From: Candidatus Didemnitutus sp.
GTDB lineage: Bacteria > Verrucomicrobiota > Verrucomicrobiia > Opitutales > Opitutaceae
Length of the DNA: 64,000 nucleotides
Direction of reading: 5' to 3'
Assembly: GCA_019634575.1 (NCBI GenBank)
Contig: JAHCAY010000004.1
Span: 250,569 to 314,568 of the forward strand
The notes under the pieces were generated by a model. It made no database searches, had not been told where the DNA came from, and was given only the letters and a program-made list of their open reading frames with translations. Positions 9,472 to 18,674 of the stretch are shown here, in pieces (position 1 is the stretch's first letter; each line of letters begins with the position of its first letter). A program made the translations under genes and the position numbers.

Positions 9472-11043
9472 GTGTCGAAGAGCCTGAAGAACATCAGCGT
9501 CGTCGCGTCGGCGACGGTGCTGTCGCGCGTGCTCGGGCTGGTGCGCGACCAGTTGGGCGCGGCCATCTTCGGCGCGAGCGTGCTGAACACGGCCTTTCTC
9601 TCCGCGTTCCGCCTGCCGAATCTCTTTCGCCGGCTGCTGGGCGAGGGCGCGCTGACCGCCGCATTCCTGCCGAACCTCCAGCACGAGTTGCACGAGCAGG
9701 GCAAGGAAGGCGCGCTGGCGCTGCTGAACAAGGTCGCGAGTTGGCTGCTGGTGGTGACCGGCAGCCTCGTCGCGGTGCTGATGCTGGTGTTCAGCCAGTC
9801 GCGCCGCATTTCCGGACAGGAGGACAAGTGGTATCTGCTCGCCGACCTCAGCGTCGTTTTGCTGCCGTATCTCGCTTTCGTGTGCATCGCCGCGGCGTTC
9901 AACGCGGCGCTGAACGTCTTCCATCGTTTCCTGGAGCCCGCGCTTTCGCCGATCTGGTTGAACCTTTGCATGATCGTTTCGCTCGGAGGGGCGGGACTGC
10001 ATTTCGCCTCCACGCCGCTCGGCGAAATCCACTGGCTGTGCGCGGGCGTGCTGCTCGGCGGGTTCTTGCAGATGGCGGTGCCGGCGGTCGTGCTGATGCG
10101 CACCGAAGGCTGGCGGCCCCGCTTCGATCTGGGCCTGACGCCGCGGGTGAAAGAGATCGCGTGGCTGATGACGCCGGGTCTGTGGGGCACGGCGATCTAT
10201 CAGGTCAACACCTACGTCTCGAGCATGCTGGCGTTCTCGATCGACGATTCGGCGGGGACGCTGATGTTCTACGCGAACCGCCTCATGGAGCTGCCGATCG
10301 GCGTGTTCGCCATCGCGGTGTCGACGGTGATCTACCCGCTGCTGGCGCGGCATGCCGTCGAAAGGAATTTCGGCGCGCTGGCCGACGATTTCCGGCGCGG
10401 CATCCGGCTCATCCTCGTGATCAATGTCCCGGCGGCGGCCGGCCTTGCACTGCTGAGCGAGCCGATCGTGCGGCTGCTGTTCGAGCGGCACAATTTCACG
10501 GCCGCGGACACGCAGGCCATGACGCCCCTGCTGGCGCTCTACGTGATCGGTCTGCCGTTTTTCTCCGTCGTGAGCCTGACGGTGCGGGCGTTCTACGCCG
10601 TGAAAAACACCCGGGCGCCGGTGCGGATCGCGACGATCGACTTTCTCGTCAACCTCGCCCTGAGTCTCGTGCTGATGCGCTGGCTCGGTGCGGCGGGCCT
10701 CGTGATCGCGAGCACGACGGCCATCGCGGTGCAGACCTGGCTGCTGCAACGGGAGCTGCGGCACGTGCTGCCCGGCGGCTTCACGCTCGCGCCGTTGGTG
10801 CCCAGCGTGATCAAGATCGCCGCGGCGACGGTGGCGATGAGCCTCGCGGTCTGGTGCGGTGCGCGCGTGGCGCTGGCGCTGCCGGTCGGCGGCAAGCTCC
10901 GCGATCTGCTGCTGGTCGGCGCTCTGATCCCGCTGGCCTGTGCGCTCTACGGCGCGGTGTTGTGGGCCTTGAAGATCGAAGGCCGCGAGGAACTCGCGGA
11001 ACTTGCGCGGAAGCTCGGTCGGCGTATCGGTCTTTCGACATGA
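9472..11043 (+). CDS. murJ: Lipid II flippase MurJ
   Basis: Flips the peptidoglycan precursor lipid II across the inner membrane. The 523-residue protein has the MVN/MurJ pattern: the N-terminal SATVLSRVLGLVRDQL with the essential Arg cluster, FRLPNLFRRLLGEGALTAAFLP, and about 14 membrane segments. The start is GTG, 7 bp after the preceding stop. The stop overlaps the ATG of the small acetyltransferase (ATGA), so the pair is translationally coupled. Confidence 0.95.
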   Translation: MSKSLKNISVVASATVLSRVLGLVRDQLGAAIFGASVLNTAFLSAFRLPNLFRRLLGEGALTAAFLPNLQHELHEQGKEGALALLNKVASWLLVVTGSLVAVLMLVFSQSRRISGQEDKWYLLADLSVVLLPYLAFVCIAAAFNAALNVFHRFLEPALSPIWLNLCMIVSLGGAGLHFASTPLGEIHWLCAGVLLGGFLQMAVPAVVLMRTEGWRPRFDLGLTPRVKEIAWLMTPGLWGTAIYQVNTYVSSMLAFSIDDSAGTLMFYANRLMELPIGVFAIAVSTVIYPLLARHAVERNFGALADDFRRGIRLILVINVPAAAGLALLSEPIVRLLFERHNFTAADTQAMTPLLALYVIGLPFFSVVSLTVRAFYAVKNTRAPVRIATIDFLVNLALSLVLMRWLGAAGLVIASTTAIAVQTWLLQRELRHVLPGGFTLAPLVPSVIKIAAATVAMSLAVWCGARVALALPVGGKLRDLLLVGALIPLACALYGAVLWALKIEGREELAELARKLGRRIGLST

Positions 11044-11321
11044 GCGCTTCCATTCCCGTCCGTCACAACGAGGACGAGCATCGCTACGAAATTGCCGCCG
11101 ATGGCCTGCTGGCGGTTGCGGAATACGAGTTCGCCGACGGCAAGCAGGTGTTCACCCACACGTTTGTGCCGCCGGAATTCCGCGGTCGCGGCTACGCCGA
11201 GGCGTTGGTGCGTGCGGCGCTGAACGACGCCAAGGCGGCGGGTCGCCAGGTCGTGCCGGCGTGTTCCTACGTCGCGGTTTTCATCCAGCGGAACAAGGAG
11301 TTCGCGTCGCTGGTGGCGTGA
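11040..11321 (+). CDS. Small GNAT-type N-acetyltransferase (YjdJ-like)
   Basis: A 93-residue minimal GCN5-related fold. The acetyl-CoA loop is EFRGRGYAEALVRAAL, and the conserved ending is PACSYVAVFIQRNKEF with a Cys-Ser-Tyr. Proteins of this size form the Acetyltransf_CG group, whose substrate is unknown. The ATG overlaps the murJ stop by ATGA. Confidence 0.87.
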   Translation: MSASIPVRHNEDEHRYEIAADGLLAVAEYEFADGKQVFTHTFVPPEFRGRGYAEALVRAALNDAKAAGRQVVPACSYVAVFIQRNKEFASLVA

Positions 11322-11357
11322 GCGAGTGCGGCGCGTGTCGCGGGTGAGCGCGAGGCT

Positions 11358-11440
11358 TGATCACGGATGGCGCGGATGATCACGAATCGTGCTTTGGAGC
11401 GCGTGCCGGCATCCCTAGCCATTTCTGCCATCCGTGGTCA
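11358..11440. repeat. Palindromic intergenic repeat (REP-like)
   Basis: TGATCACGGATGGC (11358-11371) and GCCATCCGTGGTCA (11427-11440) form an inverted repeat with one mismatch. A second partial copy, GCGGATGATCACGAATC, lies inside. The 244-bp spacer between the acetyltransferase and rpmB otherwise holds only the rpmB terminator. Such CACGGATGG elements are typical dispersed repeats; here only one is visible. Confidence 0.5.
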
Positions 11441-11509
11441 GAAGAGAACGCGGCTGTCCGCGGCATGTGCTGCATCGCCGGACGAGTTGGCAGCGACCGG
11501 TTCACCAAC

Positions 11510-11537
11510 AAAAAACCCGCAGCTTGCGGCTGCGGGT
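11510..11537 (-). terminator. Intrinsic terminator of rpmB
   Basis: Read on the minus strand, a 9-bp stem ACCCGCAGC/GCTGCGGGT (11515-11523 with 11529-11537, loop of 5 nt) is followed by a run of six U (11515 down to 11510, the run sharing its first base with the stem). It lies 28 bp after the rpmB stop. Confidence 0.8.
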
Positions 11538-11565
11538 CGAAACAGGAATGGGAACCGGATCGGCT

Positions 11566-11796
11566 TTAGGCCTTGGTGACGAGGCCGGCCTTGATGGCCT
11601 TGACCGCGACCCAGACGCGCTTGGTGCCGCCGTTGGGCATCTTGACGCGGATTTTCTGCAGGTTCGGGCGGAACTTGCGGGGGGTCTTCGAGGTGGTGTG
11701 CGTGCCGATACCACCGCTCTTCTTGGACTGACCCTTACGGTTGATGATGCTGCCCTTGACCGGGCGCTTGCCAGTGATTGCGCAAATTCGTGCCAT
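11566..11796 (-). CDS. rpmB: 50S ribosomal protein L28
   Basis: A 76-residue basic ribosomal protein with the family opening MARICAITGKRPVKGS and RKFRPNLQKIRVK in the middle. The start at 11796 gives the standard N-terminus; an 18-codon upstream extension is not conserved. Only one Cys remains, so this is a zinc-free form. It is followed by an intrinsic terminator and appears monocistronic. A loose promoter-like pair, TTGCGT with 17 bp to TTACTC, can be read upstream near 11820-11850. Confidence 0.96.
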   Translation of the reverse strand: MARICAITGKRPVKGSIINRKGQSKKSGGIGTHTTSKTPRKFRPNLQKIRVKMPNGGTKRVWVAVKAIKAGLVTKA

Positions 11797-11881
11797 GATG
11801 TTTGTCGAGTTAAAGGGTCGTGAGTAAAGGTCCGCGGTTGCGCTACGCAAGGGAAATTTCCTCGCGCGCGCAAATCGCCCC

Positions 11882-12871
11882 TCAGTCGCGCAAAGCGTGG
11901 AGTGCCTGAAACTTCTGGCCCATGTTGCCGGGGTGGAGCAGGTGCATCAGGTCGTTCTTGCGGCGGCTGAAACGGCCCGCTTCGGATGTGACGATGGCCT
12001 GCATCGCGCGGGCGGCGCGCTTGGTCAGAAACGCTTCCTGCGATTCGACCAAGGCCTCGCCGAAGCCGTTCTGCTGCAGCTCGTCGACCAGCCAGTCCCA
12101 GCAAATGTGTCCGGTCAGGTCGATTTCGCCGGGGCGGTCGAGGACGTCGTCGCCCTGCTCCTGGTGCGAGTAGGTGCGGATGCTGCCTTGCGGGAGCTCT
12201 TCGGCCAGCACGTTCCAACTGCGACCGTAGTCGAACGCCAGAAAAAGCCCCGTCCATGGCTGCGCGACCATGTGGCGCAACAACGGCACCGTGCGCAGCG
12301 GCAGGTCGATGTGGTAACCCTCGGGTGCCTCGCGCGGCAGCCGATCGGCTGCCGCGGCGAGTTCGGCGGTCAGAGCGGACAGCTCGACCTCGCGCAGTTC
12401 GTCGCCCTCGAGCGCCACGCCGAGTTCGCGCCAGACGCCGCCGCGGCGGACGACGCGGTGGAATGGCTGCGCATCGAACAGCTCGTTGGAAAAAACGACA
12501 CAGCGTCCGTGCATCTCGATGGGTTGCGGATACGAGATCGTGCGATAGGCCTTGAAGGGCGTCGCCACGTCGCGAAACGCGCCGGCACCGGGCTCCGCGC
12601 CGACTTCGACCAGTTCGTAGTCGGCGGGATTCCTCCCGCCGAGCAATCCCACGGCGGCGTCGGTGACGAGTTCGCCGAATACCGGACTGAAACTCGTGGC
12701 GGTGTAGAAATCCGCACCTTTGTCACGGCCGACGCGCCGCCGGGTCGGCGAGGTATAGTAGCCTACCGTCGGGTGAAAGAGCGCGAGCTCCATGTAGCGC
12801 GCGAAAGACACGCCGGTGGCGGCGTGTGGTTCGAGGCGGAAGACTTCGCGAAACGCGACAGAGGAACCCAT
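11882..12871 (-). CDS. SAM-dependent methyltransferase, MidA/NDUFAF7 family
   Basis: A 329-residue class I methyltransferase. Family marks are SFARYMELALFHPTVGYYTS near residue 20, FYTATSFSPVFGEL, ELVEVGAEPGAGAF (the SAM-binding loop, usually EIGAGTG) and FSNELFDAQPFHR. The mitochondrial relative NDUFAF7 methylates an arginine of a complex I subunit; bacterial substrates are not established. The ATG at 12871 is preferred; a 19-residue extension would run over the start of the divergent ctpA gene, 34 bp away. Confidence 0.88.
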   Translation of the reverse strand: MGSSVAFREVFRLEPHAATGVSFARYMELALFHPTVGYYTSPTRRRVGRDKGADFYTATSFSPVFGELVTDAAVGLLGGRNPADYELVEVGAEPGAGAFRDVATPFKAYRTISYPQPIEMHGRCVVFSNELFDAQPFHRVVRRGGVWRELGVALEGDELREVELSALTAELAAAADRLPREAPEGYHIDLPLRTVPLLRHMVAQPWTGLFLAFDYGRSWNVLAEELPQGSIRTYSHQEQGDDVLDRPGEIDLTGHICWDWLVDELQQNGFGEALVESQEAFLTKRAARAMQAIVTSEAGRFSRRKNDLMHLLHPGNMGQKFQALHALRD

Positions 12872-12905
12872 TTGCCAACCAAGGCATTTCCGCACTCGCT
12901 TGGCC

Positions 12906-14198
12906 ATGCTCAAAAGGCTTTCCGCCATTCTTGTCGCCGTCGCGCTGGGCTTCGGCCTCGCGCACTTCGCCGCGCGGCAGTTCGGCGCGCCGAGCTGGTG
13001 GCCGAATCGCGAGCGCGACCGGAACGTCCGCTATTTCCGCGATGTGCTCGACACCGTGAAGCAATACTACGTCGACGAAAAAAAGGCCGACTACGCCGCC
13101 CTCACGCGCGCCGCGCTGCGCGGCATGATGAGCGAGCTCGACCCGCACTCCGAATTCCTCGACGCCGAGGCTTACAGCCAGACCGAGGAGGAGCTGAACA
13201 ATGAGTTCAACGGCGTCGGCATCCAAGTCGAGGAGCGCGACAACCACATCGTCGTCATCACCACCATCGCCGACACGCCCGCCGAGCGCGCCGGCATCCG
13301 ACGCGGCGATCGCATCGTGAGCATCGACGGCCACACGATCGACGATCCGAGCACCGAGAAAGCCGTCCGTCTCATTCGCGGTGAGCCGGGCAGCGAGGTG
13401 AAAATGGTTTTCTACCGCCCGAGCATCGATCGCGAAGTCACCTACGTTCTGAAGCGCGAACGCATCCGCCTCCGCAGCGTGCGCAACACCCAGATCTCGA
13501 CCGACGGCATCGGCTACACGCAAATCACGCAATTCAGCGAACGCACCGGCGAGGAGTTCGAGGCGGCGCTCAAGGAGCTCGAAAAACACGACCTGCGCGC
13601 TCTCGTCCTCGATTTGCGCAACAACCCCGGCGGCCTCGTCGATGCCGCCGTCGACGTCTGCGATCAGTTTTTCGACAAGAACGAGCTCATCGCCTACACG
13701 CAGGGCCGCACCAAGGAGTCGCGCGAGGAGTTTCGCGCCGAGGACAACCACCCGCGCCGCACCTACCCGATCGCGGTGCTGGTGAACGGCGGCACCGCGA
13801 GCGCGGCGGAGATCGTTTCCGGCGCCCTGAAAGACACCAAGCGCGCCGTCATCGTTGGCGAAAAGACCTTCGGCAAGGGCTCCGTGCAGAGCATCATCGA
13901 GACGCAGAACGGCGAAGGCATCCGGCTCACGACCGCGCGCTACTACACCCCGAGCGGCATCACCATTCACGAGAAAGGCATCCAGCCGCAGGTCGAGATC
14001 GAGATGTCCGCTGACGACGAAGCGCGCCTCCGCATCCAGCAATCGCGCGACGACCTCGCCGGCGAGACCGAGTTCAAGGAGCGCTTCGGCTTCGCGCCCG
14101 TCGAGGACACCCAGCGCAACGCCGCCGAGGAGGTCCTGCACGGTGTGCTTGTCGCGCGACCGGCGGCGGCTCCGTCGCCGACGGCGCCGAAAAAGTGA
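12906..14198 (+). CDS. ctpA: S41-family C-terminal processing protease (CtpA-like)
   Basis: A periplasmic serine protease that trims C-termini of exported proteins. An N-terminal signal anchor (LSAILVAVALGFGLAHFAA), a PDZ domain around residues 100-185, and the S41 domain with Ser299 in GGTASAAEI and Lys324 in FGKGSVQ, the expected 25 residues apart, are all present. The length of 430 residues is normal. The start is the ATG at 12906; a longer frame overlaps the divergent methyltransferase start. It is followed by tsaD after 16 bp. Confidence 0.94.
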   Translation: MLKRLSAILVAVALGFGLAHFAARQFGAPSWWPNRERDRNVRYFRDVLDTVKQYYVDEKKADYAALTRAALRGMMSELDPHSEFLDAEAYSQTEEELNNEFNGVGIQVEERDNHIVVITTIADTPAERAGIRRGDRIVSIDGHTIDDPSTEKAVRLIRGEPGSEVKMVFYRPSIDREVTYVLKRERIRLRSVRNTQISTDGIGYTQITQFSERTGEEFEAALKELEKHDLRALVLDLRNNPGGLVDAAVDVCDQFFDKNELIAYTQGRTKESREEFRAEDNHPRRTYPIAVLVNGGTASAAEIVSGALKDTKRAVIVGEKTFGKGSVQSIIETQNGEGIRLTTARYYTPSGITIHEKGIQPQVEIEMSADDEARLRIQQSRDDLAGETEFKERFGFAPVEDTQRNAAEEVLHGVLVARPAAAPSPTAPKK

Positions 14199-14214
14199 CC
14201 AGCCGAGATCGACC

Positions 14215-15273
14215 ATGATTTTCGCGCTCGAGAGTTCCTGCGACGAAACGGCCGTGGCGGTTTTCGATCCGGCCCGTGGCTTCGTGGGCGAATGGGTGCA
14301 CAGCCAGATCGCGCTGCACGAGGCTTACGGCGGCGTTGTTCCCGACCTCGCCAGCCGCGAACACCTCCAGCACTTCGCGCCACTCGTGCAGCGAGCGCTC
14401 GGTGTCGTCGCGCCGCCGCAAGTCACCCAGATCGCTGTCACGCAAGGTCCCGGCCTCGCGGCGTGCCTCGCGATGGGTGTTACCGTCGCCAAGAGCCTCG
14501 GCCTCGCCTGGCGCGTGCCGGTCGTCGGCGTGAATCATCTCCGGGCGCACGCCTTCTCGCCGTTCATCGCGCTCCACGAGCAGGCGCCGGCGGAATTCGA
14601 TGCGGCGTTCGCGCGCCTGTTGCCGCATCTCGGCCTGCTCGTCTCGGGTGGCAATACTGCGCTGTTTGCCATCGACGAAGAGCGCCGGATCAAGCTGATC
14701 GCCTCCACGATGGACGACGCCGCGGGTGAGGCGCTGGACAAGGGCGCGAAGCTCCTCGGTCTCGGCTACCCTGGTGGACCGCAGGTGGAAAAACTCGCGC
14801 GCACGGGCGACGCGAAGGCGTTCCAATTCCCCAAGGCGGTCGCGCAGAAGGCCACGCTCGATTTCAGCTTCTCCGGCCTGAAAACCAGTCTGCGCTATAC
14901 GCTCGAGAAAATGGCGCCTGAGGAAATCGAGCGCCGCAAAGCCGACCTCTGCGCCAGCTACCAGCACGCCGTGATGGACGCGCTCGTGCGGAAGGCGAAG
15001 CTGGCGTTCGACCAGGGCGCGTTCCGCAGCGTCGGCCTCTCCGGCGGCGTGGCGAACAACAAGGTGTTGCAGGGGGAGATCGAAAAGCTCGCCGCGCATC
15101 GCCACGTGCCGTTTTTCCGGGCGCGTCCGCAGCACACCGGCGACAATGCCGGCATGATCGCCTTCGCTGCGTGGGCTGAGCGCGAACCCGGTGGCATCGC
15201 GCGAAACTCGGACGGGACGACCGGAGCGGGCTTTGACTTGGAAATCGCGCCGAGCTTGGCTCTGGCGCGATGA
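14215..15273 (+). CDS. tsaD: tRNA N6-adenosine threonylcarbamoyltransferase
   Basis: Transfers threonylcarbamoyl to A37 of ANN-decoding tRNAs (t6A). The ASKHA ATPase opening ALESSCDETAVAV, the metal-binding His108 and His112 in NHLRAH, and SGLKTSLRYTLE, with a C-terminal GVANN, are all conserved. The 352-residue length is normal. The stop overlaps the ATG of the next gene (ATGA at 15270-15273), which couples an essential tRNA-modification gene to an exported glycosidase. Confidence 0.96.
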   Translation: MIFALESSCDETAVAVFDPARGFVGEWVHSQIALHEAYGGVVPDLASREHLQHFAPLVQRALGVVAPPQVTQIAVTQGPGLAACLAMGVTVAKSLGLAWRVPVVGVNHLRAHAFSPFIALHEQAPAEFDAAFARLLPHLGLLVSGGNTALFAIDEERRIKLIASTMDDAAGEALDKGAKLLGLGYPGGPQVEKLARTGDAKAFQFPKAVAQKATLDFSFSGLKTSLRYTLEKMAPEEIERRKADLCASYQHAVMDALVRKAKLAFDQGAFRSVGLSGGVANNKVLQGEIEKLAAHRHVPFFRARPQHTGDNAGMIAFAAWAEREPGGIARNSDGTTGAGFDLEIAPSLALAR

Positions 15274-17408
15274 AGTTTCCCGTTGCGACTGCGGCCTGGG
15301 TCTTGGCTTCCAGTTCGGTTTTTGCAGCGCCGATCGACCGCGAAGCGCTCGTCACGCGCCACAATCCGGTCGTGCGCACGGTCGACTACGACTCGCCGCT
15401 GACGGTCGGCAACGGCGGCTTCGCCTTCACCGTCGACGCGACGGGCCTGCAGACTTTCCCGACCGAGTATCACCGCAATGGCATCCCGCTGGAGACACTG
15501 TCGCGCTGGGCCTGGGTGCAGGACGAGAACCCGGCCGGTTACCAGCTCGCGGATGCGAACCGAAACTTCACCCATCCCGACGGCTCGGTGCACGGCTATC
15601 CGACCAACAGCAGTTCGCCCGCCGGCGACTGGCTGCGGCGCAATCCGCGCAACCACCCGCTCGGGCAGATCGCGCTCGACTGGCGAAAGCCCGACGGCAC
15701 GGCGTTCATCCCCGCCGACGTGCGCGACGTCGAGCAGACGCTCGACCTCTGGCACGGCGTCATCCGCAGCCGGTTTTCGCTCGGCGGAAGACGGGTGACG
15801 GTGACCACGGCGTGCCTGCCCGACGAGGACACGGTGGCGCTGCGCATCGAGTCCGACCTCGTCACGTCCGGCGAGCTCGCGGTCCGGCTCGCCTTTCCCC
15901 GCGGCCACGATCCGAAGGTGAAAAACACGCCGGGCTTCGACTGGACGCATCCGGAGACGCATGTGTCCGAGCTGAAGACCCCGCAGCAGATCGTCCGGCG
16001 CGTGAGCGGCCTGGCGTATGCGGTCTCGCTCAGCCGGCCGGCCGAGCCGACGGAAAAGCCGCACACGTTCCGTGTGCACGGCGAGCGCGGCGCCCGTGTG
16101 ATGGAGCTGGCGGTGAACTTCGGCCCGTCCCCACGCGCGCACGTCGCGGCCGACTTTGCCCGGGCGGAGGGCTACTGGCCGGAATTCTGGCGGCAGAGCG
16201 CCGCGGCGGACTTTGCGGTCAGCACCAATCCGCTCGCCCCGAAGCTCGAACGCCGGATCGTCCTCTCGCAATACCTCATGGCGGTGCAGATGGCCGGCGA
16301 CGTGCCGCCGCAGGAAAGCGGGCTCACCTGCAGCACGTGGTATGGGAAGCACCACACCGAGATGCTCTGGTGGCACGCCGCGCATTTTCCGCTCTGGGGC
16401 CATCCCGAGCTGCTGGCGCGCAACGTCGACTGGTATCGGCAGAAGCTCCCGGTCGCGCGGGAACTGGCGCAAAGCCGCGGCCTGCGCGGGGCGCGTTGGG
16501 CGAAGATGGTCGGACCGGACCTGCGCGAGAGCCCCGGCGGCAATCCGCTCATCGTCTGGAACCAGCCGCACCTCGTCTACCTCTGCGAGCTGCTCTACCG
16601 CGCCGCGCCGACGCGCGCGACGCTCGAGCGCTATGGCGAACTCGTGCAGGAAACGGCCGACTGCATGGCGTCGATGCTCTGGCTCGACGCGCAGCGCGAC
16701 CGCTACGTGCTCGGTCCGCCGCTGTGGATTGTGCAGGAAATCTACGACCAGGCCACGAGCCGGAATCCGACCTTCGAACTGGCCTACTGGCGCTGGACGC
16801 TCGGCCTGGCGCAGCAATGGCGCGAGCGCCGCGGTCTGCCGCGGGAGCGATCCTGGGACGACGCCATCGCGCGGCTCTCGCCGCTGCCCGTGAAGGACGG
16901 CAAGTATGTCGCCCTCGAGTCGACGCCCGACACCTGGGACAACATCGCCAGCCGCCACGATCATCCGGAAATGCTGATGGCGCTCGGCCTGATGCCCGAG
17001 ACCCCGGCGGTCGACCGCGCGACCATGAACCGCACGCTCGATGCCGTGCTGCAGCACTGGGATTGGCAGACCAAGATCTGGGGCTGGGACTACCCGATGA
17101 TCGCGATGACCGCCGTGCGACTCGGCCGGCCGGAGGTCGCGCTGGAAGTCCTGCTGCGCGACGGGCCCAACAACGTCTACCTGCCCAACGGCCACGCGCC
17201 GGTCCGCAGCGACGAGGCGCTGTCCGCCAACGCGCCGCTCGGCGCGCGGCGTCGCGAGATCGCGGTCTACCTGCCGGCGAACGGCGCATTTCTCGCCGCC
17301 GTTTCGCTCATGCTCGGCGGCTGGGATGGCGCGCCGGGGGAGCACCCGGGCATCCCGCGGGACGGCACCTGGGTCGTCAAAGCCGAAGGCTGGAAACCTC
17401 TGCCATGA
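15270..17408 (+). CDS. Exported six-hairpin (alpha/alpha barrel) glycosidase, family unassigned
   Basis: A 712-residue protein with a signal peptide (ATAAWVLASSSVFAA before PIDRE). The opening YDSPLTVGNGGFAFTVDATGLQTF and the later barrel (WYGKHHTEMLWWHAAHFPLWGH, IWGWDYPMIAMTAVRLG) match bacterial proteins loosely annotated as GH65-like or six-hairpin glycosidases. The Glu in TSW-like SGLTCSTWYGKHHTEM and the Asp of WDNIASRHDHPEM are candidate catalytic residues, but this is inference. It overlaps tsaD and the following GH28 gene by ATGA each, so it likely acts with the GH28 enzyme on pectic or rhamnogalacturonan material. Confidence 0.75.
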   Translation: MKFPVATAAWVLASSSVFAAPIDREALVTRHNPVVRTVDYDSPLTVGNGGFAFTVDATGLQTFPTEYHRNGIPLETLSRWAWVQDENPAGYQLADANRNFTHPDGSVHGYPTNSSSPAGDWLRRNPRNHPLGQIALDWRKPDGTAFIPADVRDVEQTLDLWHGVIRSRFSLGGRRVTVTTACLPDEDTVALRIESDLVTSGELAVRLAFPRGHDPKVKNTPGFDWTHPETHVSELKTPQQIVRRVSGLAYAVSLSRPAEPTEKPHTFRVHGERGARVMELAVNFGPSPRAHVAADFARAEGYWPEFWRQSAAADFAVSTNPLAPKLERRIVLSQYLMAVQMAGDVPPQESGLTCSTWYGKHHTEMLWWHAAHFPLWGHPELLARNVDWYRQKLPVARELAQSRGLRGARWAKMVGPDLRESPGGNPLIVWNQPHLVYLCELLYRAAPTRATLERYGELVQETADCMASMLWLDAQRDRYVLGPPLWIVQEIYDQATSRNPTFELAYWRWTLGLAQQWRERRGLPRERSWDDAIARLSPLPVKDGKYVALESTPDTWDNIASRHDHPEMLMALGLMPETPAVDRATMNRTLDAVLQHWDWQTKIWGWDYPMIAMTAVRLGRPEVALEVLLRDGPNNVYLPNGHAPVRSDEALSANAPLGARRREIAVYLPANGAFLAAVSLMLGGWDGAPGEHPGIPRDGTWVVKAEGWKPLP

Positions 17409-18670
17409 ATAACGCTTTTCTGAAACTCGCCGGAACCGCGTTTTTGCTCGCCTCGGTTTCCGCTGCCGCGCGCGACTTTGCCGTGACCGACTTTGGCGCC
17501 ATGCCGAACGACGCCGGGCTTGATACCGCCGCGATCCAGCGGGCGCTCGACGAGGCCGCCGCGGCCGGTGGCGGGCGGGTGGTGGTGAGCGGCGGCACGT
17601 TCCGCAGCGGCGCGCTGTTCCTCCGCCAAGGCGTGGAGTTCCACGTTGCGGCGGGCGCGACCCTGCTCGGCTCGAACCGGATCGAGGATTACCCGCGTGC
17701 GCCGACGCGCGTCGAGGGCAGGCGCCAGGAGTGGCGCGTGGCGTTGCTCAATGCGGCCAATCTCACCGGCGTGCGCGTGACCGGCGCGGGTGTGGTCGAT
17801 GGCAACGGCATCCTCTTCTGGGCCGCGTTCTGGCAGCGCCGGAAGGAGAATCCGAAGTGCACGAACCTCGAGGTGGAGCGTCCGCGGCTGATGTTCCTCG
17901 ATTCGTGCCGCGACGTGCGGATCGATGGGCTGACGTTCCGCGACTCGGGATTCTGGAATTTGCACCTCTATCGCTGCCGCGATGTCACCATCGACGGCGT
18001 GACGATCAAGGCACCCGATTCGGGCCCGATACGCGGACCGAGCACGGATGGCATCGACCTCGACAGCTGCCGCGATGTCGTGGTGCGCCGGACGAGCATC
18101 TCGGTGGGCGACGACTGCATCGCGCTCAAGGGCACCAAGGGCCCTCACGCCGACCAGGACGCGGACAGCCCGCCGGTGGAGAACATCCTGATCGAGGACT
18201 GCACGTTCGGGGACGGCGCGGGCCTCGTGACGTGCGGCAGCGAGGCCACGCTCGTGCGCAACGTGACGGTCCGCCGGTGCAAGCTGACCGGCCCGAACAA
18301 CGTGCTCAGCCTGAAACTGCGTCCGGACACGCCGCAGCGTTACGAGGACATTCTCGTCGAGGACATCGAGGTCGCCGTGCCAAACGGCGGGCGGATTCTG
18401 AAGGTCCAGCCTTGGTCGCAGTTCTTCGATCTCGCCGGCGAGGCGCCGCCGCGTTCGCACATCAAGAACGTCACCGTGCGCAATGTGCGCGGAACGATCG
18501 GGAGCATCGGCACGCTGTTGACGCACGACACGGCCACGATCGAGGGGTTCACCCTCGAGAACATCGACGTGAAGGCGGCGGACGCGAAACTCGTGGTCGG
18601 CAAGAACGTCGATCTCACCGTGCGCGATGCGACGGTGAACGGCGCGCCGTTGGAGCGTAGCGTGAAGTGA
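17405..18670 (+). CDS. Exported GH28 (polygalacturonase-type) glycoside hydrolase with altered active site
   Basis: A 421-residue right-handed beta-helix protein with a signal peptide ending SAAA. The opening FAVTDFGAMPNDAGLDTAAIQ is typical GH28. Three catalytic-type Asp residues are present: Asp215 in STDGID (family NTD), Asp236 and Asp237 in GDDCIA. The conserved Gly-His-Gly motif is replaced by Gly271-Ala272-Gly273 in GDGAGLVTCGSE, so the His of true polygalacturonases is missing. Activity on rhamnogalacturonan or another uronide, rather than plain homogalacturonan, is plausible. ATGA overlap with the upstream glycosidase shows co-translation. Confidence 0.9.
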   Translation: MNNAFLKLAGTAFLLASVSAAARDFAVTDFGAMPNDAGLDTAAIQRALDEAAAAGGGRVVVSGGTFRSGALFLRQGVEFHVAAGATLLGSNRIEDYPRAPTRVEGRRQEWRVALLNAANLTGVRVTGAGVVDGNGILFWAAFWQRRKENPKCTNLEVERPRLMFLDSCRDVRIDGLTFRDSGFWNLHLYRCRDVTIDGVTIKAPDSGPIRGPSTDGIDLDSCRDVVVRRTSISVGDDCIALKGTKGPHADQDADSPPVENILIEDCTFGDGAGLVTCGSEATLVRNVTVRRCKLTGPNNVLSLKLRPDTPQRYEDILVEDIEVAVPNGGRILKVQPWSQFFDLAGEAPPRSHIKNVTVRNVRGTIGSIGTLLTHDTATIEGFTLENIDVKAADAKLVVGKNVDLTVRDATVNGAPLERSVK

Positions 18671-18674
18671 AAGG

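Noticed and set aside
14958..17345. A 795-codon minus-strand open frame across the end of tsaD and the six-hairpin glycosidase
   Set aside because: The plus strand carries complete, overlapping, recognisable genes, and the minus product is Arg/Ala/Gly-rich without domains.
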